Shown: piece after piece, positions 36,997 through 48,139 of the stretch
How the letters are laid out: the number at the start of each line of letters is the position of its first letter
Numbering within the stretch: position 1 is the first letter of the stretch
Assembly (NCBI RefSeq): GCF_018446385.1
Contig: NC_056000.1
Location: forward strand, 32,566,011 to 32,630,010
Length of the DNA stretch: 64,000 bases
Direction of reading: 5' to 3'
Source of the DNA: Zingiber officinale
Taxonomy: Eukaryota > Streptophyta > Magnoliopsida > Zingiberales > Zingiberaceae
The notes under the pieces: model-generated
What the model was told of the DNA's origin: nothing
Seen by the model: only the letters and a program-made list of their open reading frames with translations
Database searches by the model: none
Position numbers and translations under genes: made by a program

Positions 36997-39070
36997 ACAA
37001 ATCTGGGATGTACAATCAATTAGAAAATGGATTTATCATAGATGATTTTATTGCTGAAGTTGAACAGTTTGTGAACTTTGCTAAAAGTCATTCAAAATGT
37101 ATGAATGGTGCTGAATTACGGTGTCCGTGCAATCATAAAAAATGTCAAAAATAGAACTTTCTATAATAAGGATACTGTAAAAATACATATATGTAGAAAT
37201 GATTTTGTGTCAAATTACTACAATTGGTACTATCACGGAGAGCCTTATTTATATGAATCAATTGGGTCTTCTAGTGGTTCGTCTTCTAGGACTACTGTTA
37301 CCGCTCCTGAAGCATCAAATAATATTGATATTTCAATGCAATCAATGGTTAATGATGCGATGATGCAATTTATTATTCGAATATAAATGAAATACCAACA
37401 CCTCAATATTAGCAATATATAAAATGTTAAGGCTAGTGAAAGAGAAGTGTGGGAAGACATTCCTTCTGGTCATTCTCAACTATCAGCTACTGCAAGGTTA
37501 TTGAATATGAAAGTATAACATCATTTTTTTGAAAGATGTTACGATGATATCTGTCAATTGATGTCAGAGTTGCTCCCTGCTGATAACATAATGACTGATA
37601 GCTTCTATGAAACAAAGAAATTGATCAGAGGTTTATGTTTGCCTATAGAAAAGATTGATTGTTGTATAAATAACTGCATGATATTTTGGAATGAAGACAA
37701 TGCTCTAAATGAATGTAAAATATGTACTCACCCTTGTTTTAAGCATCGTATTCGCATACCAGGGAAGAAGAGGAAAAATATTGCTTGGAAAGTGATGTAT
37801 TTTTTTTCGTTAACTGCTAGACTTCAACGCTTGTATGCATCTGTAGCTACATCTTCCAACATGATCTGGTATCATGAGCATGAGCATGAGCATGAGCATG
37901 AGCATGATGTGTCATCCTTGTGATTCTCCTGTATGAAAACATCTTGATACTATGTTTCCCTCCTTTGTAATGGAGCCACGTAATGTGAGATTGAGACTTT
38001 CTACAGATGAATTTCAACCATTTCGTCAGTCGGGACAACAATATTCATCTTGGCCAGTTCTATTAATACCGTACAACTTACCGCCATGGATATGCATGAA
38101 AGATGAATTTATGTTCCTTACCGTACTTATTTCTGGTCCAACCAATCCCAAAGATAAGATAGATGTTTTATTGCAACCTTTAATTGCTGAACTGAATGAA
38201 TTATGGAATATAGGGTCGGTGACTTATGATGTTGCAAGTAAAACTAATTTTACATTACATGCTATCTTATTATAGATGATAAGTGATTTTTCAGCATACG
38301 CAATAGATGCATTATTTTTCGTTAACTGCTAGACTTCAACGCTTGTATGCATCTGCAGCTACATCTTCCAACATGATCTGGTATCATGAGCATGAGCATG
38401 AGCATGATATGTCATCCTTGTGATTCTCCTGTATGGAAACATTTTGATACTATGTTTCCCTCCTTTGCAATGGAGCCACATAATATGAGATTGAGACTTT
38501 CTACAGATGAATTTTGACCATTTGGTTAGTCGGGACAACAATATTCATCTTGACCAGTTATATTAATACCGTACAACTTACCGCCATGGATATGCATGAA
38601 AGATGAATTTATGTTCCTTACCATACTTATTTCTGGTCCAACCAATTCCAAAGATAAGATAGATGTTTTATTGCAACCTTTAATTGCTGAACTGAATGAA
38701 TTATGGAATATAGGGTCGGTGACTTATGATGTTGCAAGTAAAACTAATTTTACATTGCTTGCTGCCTTATTATAGATGATAAGTGATTTTTCAGCATACT
38801 CAATATTGTCGGGATTAAGCACAGCTAGTAAATTAGCATGCCCACATTGCATGACAGAGTCTGATGCATTTTCATTACCTTGCAGTGGGAAGGTTTCTTG
38901 GTTTGATAATCACCGTAAATTTTTACCAGTTGATCACCGTTTTAGGCGAAATAAGAAAAATTTTCTAAAGAATGTTGTAGTCAGAAAACCTCCCCCAACA
39001 GTACATACTTTAGGTGAAGAAATTATTGAACAAATAGATAGGTATGAATTTCTCCCGGTATCTTAGCCTA
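36997..39070 (+). pseudogene. TNP2-like CACTA transposase, broken and partly duplicated
   Basis: Plus-strand fragments match the order of TNP2. First is the N-terminal transposase-associated region (HICRNDFVSNYYNWYYHGEP, about 37100-37260). Then come MTDSFYETKKLIRGLCLP and INNCMIFWNEDNALNECKIC (about 37590-37740), LQRLYAS, a segment with YSSWPVLLIPYNLPPWICMK (38040-38100), and LACPHCMTESDAF plus WFDNHRKFLPVDHRFRRNKK (38830-38960). Several in-frame stops, a tandem duplication of about 0.5 kb and loss of everything past the last fragment mean it is dead. Full TNP2 proteins are far longer. Confidence 0.85.
37803..38808. repeat. Tandem duplication of about 0.5 kb within TNP2
   Basis: Two copies, about 37806-38302 and 38314-38803, share CGTTAACTGCTAGACTTCAA at the left and TGATTTTTCAGCATAC at the right, with scattered substitutions between. 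Each contains a (CATGAG)n-like stretch, longer in the first copy (37875-37905) than in the second (38385-38409), encoding His-Glu repeats on the plus strand. Confidence 0.85.
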
Positions 39071-39434
39071 ATTCTGATGAGATAAATAAATATCTTGTTA
39101 GGATGTGTAAGTGTGGTTGAAAGAAAATGAGCATTTTCTAGGAGTTACCTTATATAATTCAAAAATTACTTATAGATGTTAATGTCACTTACGAGGAGAT
39201 AGATGATGGAGAGATATTCAACAATGAGGATATTGTTGAACTAACAGAGTCTAGCGATGATGACTTAGAAACTGTTAATGTTGAGTAGAAATGCTTCAAG
39301 AGTTTAGCATTGATTAAATTTTAGTATTATTGTTCATCAAGTAAGTTGTGCTTCAATCATGTTATGTTGCTTAATTATCATTTAGCAAACTTTATTATGA
39401 TGTGTTTTAATGTTATTTTGTAGATAATATATAT

Positions 39435-40770
39435 CATGGCAGACCATCCAACATCACTCTGTGGATTTATAGTGCTTGGGGTGGTTGGAGAGTCGTAAGT
39501 ATTTTTTTATTATTAGTAGTTCAAGTTCTTTATTTATAAAATATATCTTATATCTTAATATTTTTGGATGTAGGTTTACTCCTGATGGTCATCGACTAGT
39601 GACATATATTAGCAGGAAATTTAAAGAAAGAGTCTACATTTCTGGTACTACATAGAGACATGTAGACCAAGAGACAAAAGATTTTTATTATAATGAATTT
39701 GTGGTAAGTAAATTGAATATATACAATATATTTATCCTTTGTTATACTAAATTTTCAATTTTTAATTGCAGAAAAAATATACGTGGGAGGATGAACACGA
39801 GGTAGAATTTGAAGTGACGTGGAATATTTATTGTGCCAAATTGTACAAAGACCTCTTGTATTATATGAGAAAGGATGACACAAAACTAGCTTATGTATTC
39901 AAGGAGATCTGGAGTGCATGGATGACCACTTGGTTTGCAGATAGATGGCAGGCAAAGACTCTAAAAGCTTGAGAAAATAGGAATATAGAGCCAGGTGACC
40001 CGAGTACCGGATCCACTCAGCATACATCGGGATCTCGATCCATTGTTGAGCACGCTATGTATTTGGTGAGTGTAATTTATAAGTTATATAAATCAAATTT
40101 TTATTTATTAGCAAACTTGCATAATTTTGGTCCAACTTATTTGTGTATGTAGGAGCATTCTTTAGAAAGACAACTCACTTGCCTGGAGATCTTTCTCAAG
40201 ACTCACCAGAGAACAGATGACACATATGTTGATGCTCGATCCAAGAACATTAAGAATTATTAATTTTATTATATTAAATCATTAATAATGATTAATTATC
40301 TTTTGTAATTATGTACAATATATAAATTGTATATTTTTTCTCTACACAGGGGAAATGACAAATAGGATGTCTCAGACATCTCAGTCACCAGTAGAGAGAG
40401 GGGAGTCATAAGATCCATCCATCCAGCAAATAAATGATATTTATTATGATATTGTGGGTGGAAGGACAAAGAACTCCTCTCTCTACGACCTTGGCTCCTA
40501 GGCTAAGGTGGTATTTAATTGCTTGAGGACTCCTAAGAGTCGTGCTAGTTCCTCTTCTTCTTCTTCTGAGGTAGAGTCATTAAGAAAAGAAAATCAAGAA
40601 TTGAAGACTCAAATAACTACGATGGATCAGAGGTGGGCTGCTCAGGAGCAGGCATTGGCTCATATGCCAGCAGTCATTGCTAGATGGGACCAGTCACAGC
40701 AACCCTAGTCACAACATGATATTGAGTCACAAGAGACTCGAGACTCATCAGACCCTGCTAATGATTAGAT
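39435..40770 (+). pseudogene. Transposase_24-type (Ptta/En/Spm) CACTA protein, broken
   Basis: Fragments in consecutive exons: FTPDGHRLVTYISRKFKERV, then KKYTWEDEHEVEFEVTWNIY and WSAWMTTWFADRWQAKTLK (39770-39970). These are followed by SLERQLTCLEIFLKTHQR with TYVDARSK (about 40155-40245), and a Ser-rich then coiled-coil end (SEVESLRKENQELKTQITT, 40580-40620). This order fits the second CACTA protein, which binds subterminal repeats. Stops interrupt several parts. Confidence 0.7.
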
Positions 40771-41732
40771 TTTCTAAGGTATATTCAAATATAACTTCAT
40801 TTTTTAAATTTATCATACATTAAGTAAAATATATTTGTTCTATTTGGATATTATTAGATATTTATCTTAAATTGTATTATATTTTTTTAGGAATCCGTAT
40901 TGATACATTCACTGTCACTATCATTTCATATCTAAAATATAATCAAGGTATTTTTTTACATGTAAAATTAGTTATATGTCATAATTTTTTAATTATATAT
41001 TATATTTGTATCGATTCGTTCTAATCAGGACCCCTTGTATTTGACTTTCACAGGATTATATTTGAATATATGTAGGAGATGTATCATGATAAGTATTTTG
41101 GATATGTTGTATTTGCCTTTTACTTGTCATTCACTTTGGATAGTATGATTGTGAGTATGATGTGTATTTGAATACTTATGCTTGTATTTTGTGCTGAATC
41201 TTAGACATTTGGATAATTATGATTGTGTTTAATATTGAATTTTGGATATTTTGATTGTTTGTATATTGTAGGAATTGTGATTTATGTGTGGTTTGTATTT
41301 GTGTTGCCATCGTTTGTGATGGTTTTGTTGATATGAAAATTGTATATAGGATAACCTTTAAACAAGAGAGGTGCTGTTGAATTTTTTAGTTGGCATTATC
41401 GACGGAAAGAATGATTCCGTCGGTAAAATATCGAATTTATACAGTTGTGTATCAATAAATTACCGACGGAATGTTGGTTTCCGTCGGTAATATATCGTTA
41501 TCTTCTGTCTCCTCCCTGCCGACGGGGCAGATTTCTGTCGTTAAATATTACCGACAGAAATTTATATTTCCGGTGATGAATACCGACTGAATATCATTTC
41601 CGTCGATAAATTCCCTTCCCGACGCAATAACTTTCGATGTCACAAATTTCTTCGTTATTCCGTCGGTGATCCAAGTTAACGACAGAATTGTGACAGAAAA
41701 TTTAGTTGGTATTTGCTGTAATTTTTGTAGTG

Positions 41733-42040
41733 AAAAATGAGTAGAGAGTCTGATGGGAGAGAGAAAATATGATTAGAGAGAACATGATGAGGGAGGATGA
41801 GTAGAGAGAGAATGTGATGAGAGAGAATGAAGAGAGATAAGGTGTGACGAGAGAAAATAATGAGAAAGTGTATGTTACGATTTATGGGAGAGAATGTGTG
41901 ATGAGAGAGAAAATGGTAGAAAAAGTGCGATAAAAATGAGGAAAGAGGAATATGATAAGAGACAAAATATAATAAAAAAAATAAAGAGAGAGAACAATTA
42001 GAGAAAAGTGATATGAAAAAAAAAATTAAACAAATATATT
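41733..42040. repeat. GA-rich degenerate tandem repeat, right half
   Basis: Continuation of the array at 32850-33151 after the CACTA insertion: loosely repeated GAGAGAATGTGATGAGAGAG units. Beyond about 42040 the sequence becomes ordinary AT-rich DNA. Confidence 0.6.
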
Positions 42041-44150
42041 AAAGATATTTTCATCCAAAATAATTTAGATGATATCCAAATTTGTAGATATATTGAAACC
42101 CAAGGAGGAGGTGAGTTTAATTAATACCTAAGTATTTTTATTTCATTCCAAAATCTTAATTCTATTTCCATCAATCAAGCATAAAGTTTAGGAATAAATC
42201 TAATTCTTCATTAACGCCACCTAATCATTTTAAGTTTGATTTGTAAAACAAAGGCAAAAATAAAAAAGGACGTATTATTATTATTATTATTTAAATCTAA
42301 ATATCTAGTTCTTAATTAATTAATCTTGGTGGTGATTGTTCTACTCATAAAACACTTCAACGACCATCAAAGTAAATCTTAATATTCAAAGTAAATCTTA
42401 ATTAATTAATCATGAATTGAACGTTCATGATCAAACTTGATATTCGACTTGGTAAAAACTTATTTATATTCATTCAATATACACTAGATCAATTAAATGA
42501 ATAAACTTGAACAACTCATTTTGTTTAAGCTTGTTAACGTTCATAAATACTGTTGTGAACATGCTCGTGATCAACTTGCGTTAACAATGTTCATAAATAA
42601 CATTCATGAACAATATTCATGAACAATGTTCATCAATAAAACACTTATCAATTTACTAAATAAATAAAAAACTTTCAAAATGAACAAACAAATTTATATT
42701 ATCAAGCTCAATAACTAATCAAATAAGTTTAAAAATATAAAAGTTTCAAATAATTAAACAAGCTTGAATTTAGAGATCAATAACATCTAGACGAACCAAT
42801 CTCAAGCTAAGATCAAGCTTATAAAAAAGAAACAAAGTCAAGCTTGAACAATTATTTTAATGACTTAGTTTTATTTTAGGTTTAGCTCGACTTTACTCAA
42901 TTATCTTATCAAATAAATTTAAATACCACAAATCTTGATTTAACTTGACTTGTTTACAACCACAAATCTTGATTTAACTTGACTTGTTTACAGTCATAAA
43001 GAAAATTAATTCTGTAGTGCGCCACAATTAAGAATTGATCCAAAACTATTTAGTTGAATGAGGAAGCACTTTACAATTGCACTATAGTCCAAGCTTCTTT
43101 TTTATTAGAATCATCGAAAATAATGTCTTCTTTGTTTTTTTATAAGGCACCTCACCCCATCGGTCTGTTTGTAAAACTACATAGCTACCCGTAAATGCAC
43201 CATTTGATTGGTTTTGATTTTATTTTTTAATAATTGATTTAAAGTTTAAACCCAATCAATTGTGTGAACAAGATAGGTTTGTATTATAATAACTATGATT
43301 TTTATAGCAAAATGTAGTTGCTAGTTACTACAATATTATACCATCTACGTTTTGTAATTATTACAATGTTAATATTGTTGGATAGAATAAATTGTATTGT
43401 AATAATTACGATTTTATAATACCTATAAAATTGTTACAACATTAATATTAGATGAATAAGTCCATTATAGTAGTTACAAAATTGTATATGTTATAATATG
43501 AATGCCGTTGTGCAAGTCAAGTTCACTAGATCGATTTAGAATCTAAATTTAAAATTAATCTATCAAAAAAATTTCAAAATCTATGGAACAACACATTAAA
43601 TGTAATTATGTAATTTTATAAGAGGACTAGTGGGGTGGAGCGTCTTTTATTATTAAAAAAAATAAAACAAATGTTTCTTTTCTTGTTTTTTTCCCAAAAA
43701 CTTACATATTCATTTTAATAGAAATATTAGATTGAATCAAATAAATTTACATATTTTTTTAAATCTAAATTTGATTTCAAGAATAATAAATACTATTTAA
43801 AAATGACTGACTTCTACTAATTGAATGTAATTTCTTTTAGGAAAATGGCGCTGAAAAAAAGTGATGTTTAAGGTTTCTTATTGAAATAATAATAAGTCAG
43901 ATTTTGGAAATATGAAAAAAAAAATTGTTTAACTATGATTTTAAAACTTTTCAACAATATATGAAAAACACGAATAATTCGGTATAAAACATATATAATC
44001 ATGCAATCTAATAGGAATATGAATAAATTATTATAAATTACTTTATAAAGTAAATTATTATAAATTATTTTATGCACAAATGTTAGTTTTATTGTGGGAC
44101 TAAAATGAAGAACTTTATAAGATGGGCATTGATTACATGTAAAAAACAGT
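42041..44150. other. AT-rich intergenic region with GTTCATGAAC-type palindromes
   Basis: Contains a cluster of short palindromic repeats (GTTCATGAAC, CATTCATGAACAA) at about 42410-42640. A 29-bp direct repeat (CCACAAATCTTGATTTAACT followed by TGACTTGTT) is near 42930-42990. The rest is low-complexity AT DNA. No coding sequence was recognised. Confidence 0.45.
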
Positions 44151-45630
44151 GATTATTGTGGATGAAAGTTGACCTAACTCAAGTTAACTCGAGTTGGAAG
44201 ACCAAGAACTAGACAATAGAAGTCATAGTTAAGAATTAGGTAATGGAAGCCCTAACAGGATTAGATGGTAAAAAAGACATAGTTGAGAACTAGGTAATGA
44301 AAGTCATAGCGGGACTAAATGGTGGAAGTCCTAGTTGAGAACTAGGCAATAGAAGTCCTAGTGGAGCTAGGCGGTGGAAGACTTTGTTGGAAATTAGATA
44401 ATGGAAGCCCTAGCAAGGCTAGGCTAGACAGTGGAAGACTTAGTTGAGAACTAGGTAATGGAAGTCGAGCTAGGCGGTAGAAGACCTAGTTGAGAATTAA
44501 GCAATGGAAGTCCTAGTAGGGCTTAATTGAGAATTACCGAATTAGGTTAAGTCCAAAGTGGGTCAACTGGGAGCTAAATATTTGGCACGAGACAGAAAGT
44601 TCAAGTGGGCTATGGTTGACTGAATATTTGGCGGTCTGATGTCCAACAGGGAGTTGGCATAAATAAAGAAGTTTCGACAGAGCAAATTTTCGAATGCCAT
44701 AACTTTTGACTCGGATATCAGAACAAGGAGATTTTTATTATGAAACGGAGCTTATTCAGATATCTATGTTTATCAAACTCAAGTATCAATCGGCTAATGG
44801 GTTTGATTAGTCAATTGATGGCTTTAGAAATTGAATAGGAGCAAATCGACTTGGTTGCTAGACTTAACTGACGGAATCAGTCGACTGATGAGTTTAATCA
44901 GTTGATTGAAGACTTTAGAAACCGAACAAAAGCGAGCTAAATTTACTTGATTTGATTTAAATGATGGAATTAGTCAACTGATGATTTACAACAGTCAACT
45001 GATGTCAAATTTAAGAGAACAGAAGAGTCAAACTCACTAGTTCTGTTCGGTTGATGTGATCAGTTGACTGATGTCAAATTAAATAGCACAGAAGTGAGTG
45101 AGACTCGCGTTCTCTATTTGACTGATGCTCTCAGTCGACTGATGTTGAACATCAGTCGATAGATGTTCGAATTATCAACAAAAATCAAATATATTTTAGA
45201 AAATTTAAAGGTTGTGTACAATAATCAAAGACCATGTCAATCGATTGATAGGTAAGATCAGTCGACTAATAGTCGAAAATCAACCTCAACCAAAAGGCTT
45301 TAAAGGAAATGTTTCGAAAAGTTTTTCGTTGCCAATTCGTGGGGGTTTGGGAGGACAGTGTTGCTGCATTTTCGGATCAACAAGAGGCATTTCTAAACTA
45401 CAAGAGATCAAGTAAGCAAGATTTTGATTGTAAAGTCGTTTTTGATTGTATTTATCTTTGTCTTCTTGTTTCTTGTTGTGTTCTTGTGATCAAGCCTGTA
45501 AGAGGCTTTTCCGCCTCAAGACAGTTTCTGAGAAAAAAGAAGTTTTTAGCGGATGCTGTGAGCGAGGAGTGGACCCTTGGATTAGTTACCTTAAGAAGGT
45601 GGATACTTAGTAAAATCATGGTGTAGTGCA
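44150..45630 (+). mobile_element. Degenerate LTR-like fragment, probably Copia
   Basis: Three zones in order match the plan of Sirevirus-type LTRs. The first is a block of repeats around GGAAGTCCTAGTTGAGAACT (about 44190-44560). The second is a block rich in CAGTCGACTGAT palindromes (about 44780-45290). The third is a U5-like end (TGTAAGAGGCTTTTCCGCCT ... GTGGACCCTTGGATTAG). Its ends are not defined by a target duplication that I can see. It looks old. Confidence 0.45.
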
Positions 45631-46270
45631 TGTGACATCGTAAAATATGAGAAATTAAATAATAAGTGTTATTAGAGAAATAATCTTATTGAATTTTTCA
45701 TGAATTTTTAGAAATTTTTCTACATTTAAACGATGTCAGTATAAGATATTTTAAAGGGATGAATATAATAGGTTAGGAGAAAGTCTATTTGGAATAACCA
45801 CTTATTGGGAGTTGATTAAGGAAATAACCTAGCGTTTAATTGATTAAACCCTTGAAATAAAAGCTTCTCCTCCTCACTTAAAGCTCACCCGAACCTCTCC
45901 TCAGTGCTTTCTCCCCGATCCTGATCGCACCACCCCTATGTCGACCACCGTCCGCATCGCCTCACCGGATCACCGAATTCCCGTGTGCCACCAGTTTCTC
46001 TCCGACCACGAGCAGGAAGCCATCTCGATTCCCAGCCGCCCTTCTACCTTGCGTCACCATCGTCGCCCCGATCCACCGAACAACTCCACCCCCTCTCTCT
46101 ATCTCATCGACGGTCGATCACTACGTCCCGTCGGTGCCAAAGAGGGAAATCAACGCACGAAGGTCTAGAGGTACCCTCCCTTCGACTTAAGGATCAAATT
46201 GGAGTAGCGATTGAAAGCTCATCGACGGCGGAACCCTAGCAATCTGTCCACGGGCCAATCGCATTGGTAC
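45631..46270 (+). mobile_element. Old LTR-like sequence, segment 1 (Gypsy-like?)
   Basis: Starts near TGTGACATCG and includes a GC-rich segment with a C-rich leader (45880-46250). The same sequence resumes at 57855 after the Sirevirus and at 63582 after the solo LTR, by the evidence of their target duplications. The style resembles LTRs of Tekay-like chromoviruses, but this is an impression only. It holds no gene. Confidence 0.35.
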
Positions 46271-48083
46271 TGTTAATACAGTTTGACCTGGCTGTTGTTT
46301 TGATGTTGACACTGATTTAAGTTTGTAGCAGATGTTATTTGAACTCGGATTGATAACTGATCAAGGTTGATCGTGTGGAAGGGAAAAGTCCAAGTTGGAA
46401 ACTTGGCACGCGAAGTCGGAGAGGGCTTAGTAGCTCGTTCTCCGTACTAGGTCGGAGAGGGCTCGGTAGCTCGTTCTATGGACCTGACGAAGTCGGAGAG
46501 GGCTCGGAAGCTCGTTCTCCGGACTAGGTCAGAGAGGGCTCGGTAGCTCGTTCTCTGGACCTGACGAAGTCGGAGAGGGCTCGGAAGCTCGTTCTCCGGA
46601 CTAGGTCAGAGAGGGCTCGGTAGCTCGTTCTCTGGACCTGACGAAGTCGGAGAGGGCTCGGTAGCTCGTTCTCCGGACTAGGTCAGAGAGGGCTCGGTAG
46701 CTCGTTCTCTGGACCTGACGAAGTCGGAGAGGGCTCGGTAGCTCGTTCTCCGGACTAGGTCAGAGAGGGCTCGGTAGCTCGTTCTCTGGACCTGACTGAG
46801 TCGGAGAGGGCTTGGTAGTTTGTTCTCCGGATTAGGTCAGAGAGGGACCTAAGTGGATATTCCATGGTGCATTGGATCGGTCGGCAGACCGATCCAGTGG
46901 TACATGAGACAGTGGATCGATCGGCAGATCGATCCAGTGAAACTAAGTTTCCTGATCGGTCTGGTGACCGATCAGGAAACACTCAGTAGCACACTGAGTG
47001 TAATCTGATCGGTCTGTGGATCGATCAGGAAACACTCAGTAGCACACTGAGTGTAATCTGATCGGTCTGTAGACCGATCGCTATTGCGAAGAGAAGAGGG
47101 AAGGATCAGTCATGGAGACCGATCCAGCTGCGGCCTGATCGGTCTCCACGACCGATCAGGAAAGCTGTGGACCGATCAGGATATGTTCTGATCGGTCCAT
47201 GGATCGGTCTGGTGACCGATCCACACATAATCTGATTTGTTCGATGTTCTGCGATTCCTCCACTGCATCTGATTTGTCTGATTCATGTGATATAACCCTC
47301 TGTGCTGTTAGCTTTTGAGTTTGCAGGATTACAGGCACCATTCCAAGCATAATTTCAAATTAAGTCCATAAGAGGAATACGACAAATGGACTTTCTGCTG
47401 TGATTCGCGGCGCATGGTGCATTTGAAGCATCAACGGCTACTGGTGAGATCTGGCTGCGATCCGCTTTACTCCTGGTGATTGGTTCGAGCTCAGAAGACA
47501 CCAGTGAAGACTGTGATTTCATTGGTGTGAGTTCAGAGGACCAGGTAAGGAGGAAAAGGGATTGGCTGCAGCGATGATTTTGTGCAGATTTACCACGATC
47601 CGTGACAGCAGAGAACAGGGGCTTAAGAAGCAGAAAACAGCGAGAGTAAAAAAAAACAAGAAGTAAGCAAGAAAGTGAAAAAAGTTCTGTTGATCGTTCT
47701 TGAGCTCTTGTGTGAAAAACTGCGATCTGTGAGTTCTTGTTTCCACTGATTCTTCTTTGCCACCGAGCTCTGTAAGTCTTGTGCTTTAACATATATATTT
47801 CTTAAGACTTTGTGGAGAGGTTACTCCACCGAGAAGGAGGATCTTTAGCCGGAATTTATCCGGGGTGCGATCTACCGAAGATCAAGGAGTCGTCCACCTT
47901 ACGGACACGCCGAGGAGTAGGGGCAAGTTATCCCCGAACCTCGTAAATCCGTGTGTTAGTGTGTTTGTTTCTTTTGTTTTAGCTTCCTAATTTCGCTGTG
48001 CTAACAAGTTTCTCTGTAGAAATCTTTGCTTAAGTTTTTAAGAGGCTATTCACCCCCCCCTCTAGCCATCTAAGATCCTAACA
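46271..48083 (+). repeat. 5' LTR of the Sirevirus
   Basis: 1813 bp, TGTTAATACAG...CCTAACA. Contains a 77-bp tandem array (about 46400-46860), a palindrome-rich block (46875-47220) with two direct copies of an ACTCAGTAGCACACTGAGTG segment, and a pyrimidine-rich 3' end (CCCCCCCCTCTAG). Confidence 0.95.
46398..46860 (+). repeat. 77-bp tandem repeat array in the 5' LTR
   Basis: About five units of 77 bp, each made of two half-units with GAGAGGGCTCGGTAGCTCGT. One half-unit ends in TCTCCGGACTAGG, the other in TCTCTGGACCTGAC. The 3' LTR has the same number of units (56172-56620), and reversed relatives occur in the solo LTR near 62140-62275. Confidence 0.9.
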
Positions 48084-48085
48084 AG

Positions 48086-48097
48086 TGGTATCAGAGC
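48086..48097 (+). other. Primer-binding site of the Sirevirus
   Basis: TGGTATCAGAGC, two bases after the 5' LTR. It matches the complement of the 3' end of initiator methionine tRNA, the usual primer of plant Copia elements. Confidence 0.9.
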
Positions 48098-48139
48098 CTG
48101 GTACTCTTCATCTGGACTAACATCCTAGAGCAAAAGAAG

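Larger units (their letters stand above)
33152..41732 (+). mobile_element. CACTA (En/Spm) DNA transposon, decayed, with nested solo LTR
   Basis: The termini are CACTACAAAAAATCC at 33152 and its near inverse (ATTTTTGTAGTG) ending at 41732. They are flanked by the 3-bp duplication AAA (33149-33151 and 41733-41735), the hallmark of CACTA elements. Subterminal arrays of ACCGACGGAAT/CCGTCGGTAA repeats occupy about 33175-33740 and 41395-41700. Inside, on the plus strand, are remnants of a TNP2 transposase and a Transposase_24 (Ptta/En/Spm) gene. Removing the solo LTR (34352-36737) and one target copy leaves about 6.2 kb. Both genes carry several stop codons and the TNP2 gene lacks its C-terminal part, so the element cannot be autonomous. 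Confidence 0.92.

Noticed and set aside
37875-37910. Short regular CATGAG repeats as a CRISPR-like or satellite array
   Set aside because: Simple hexamer slippage inside a dead transposase gene. No spacers.
45938-46239. GC-rich open frames just left of the Sirevirus as a host exon
   Set aside because: No start context, domain or splice partner. The segment reads as the leader-like part of an old LTR.
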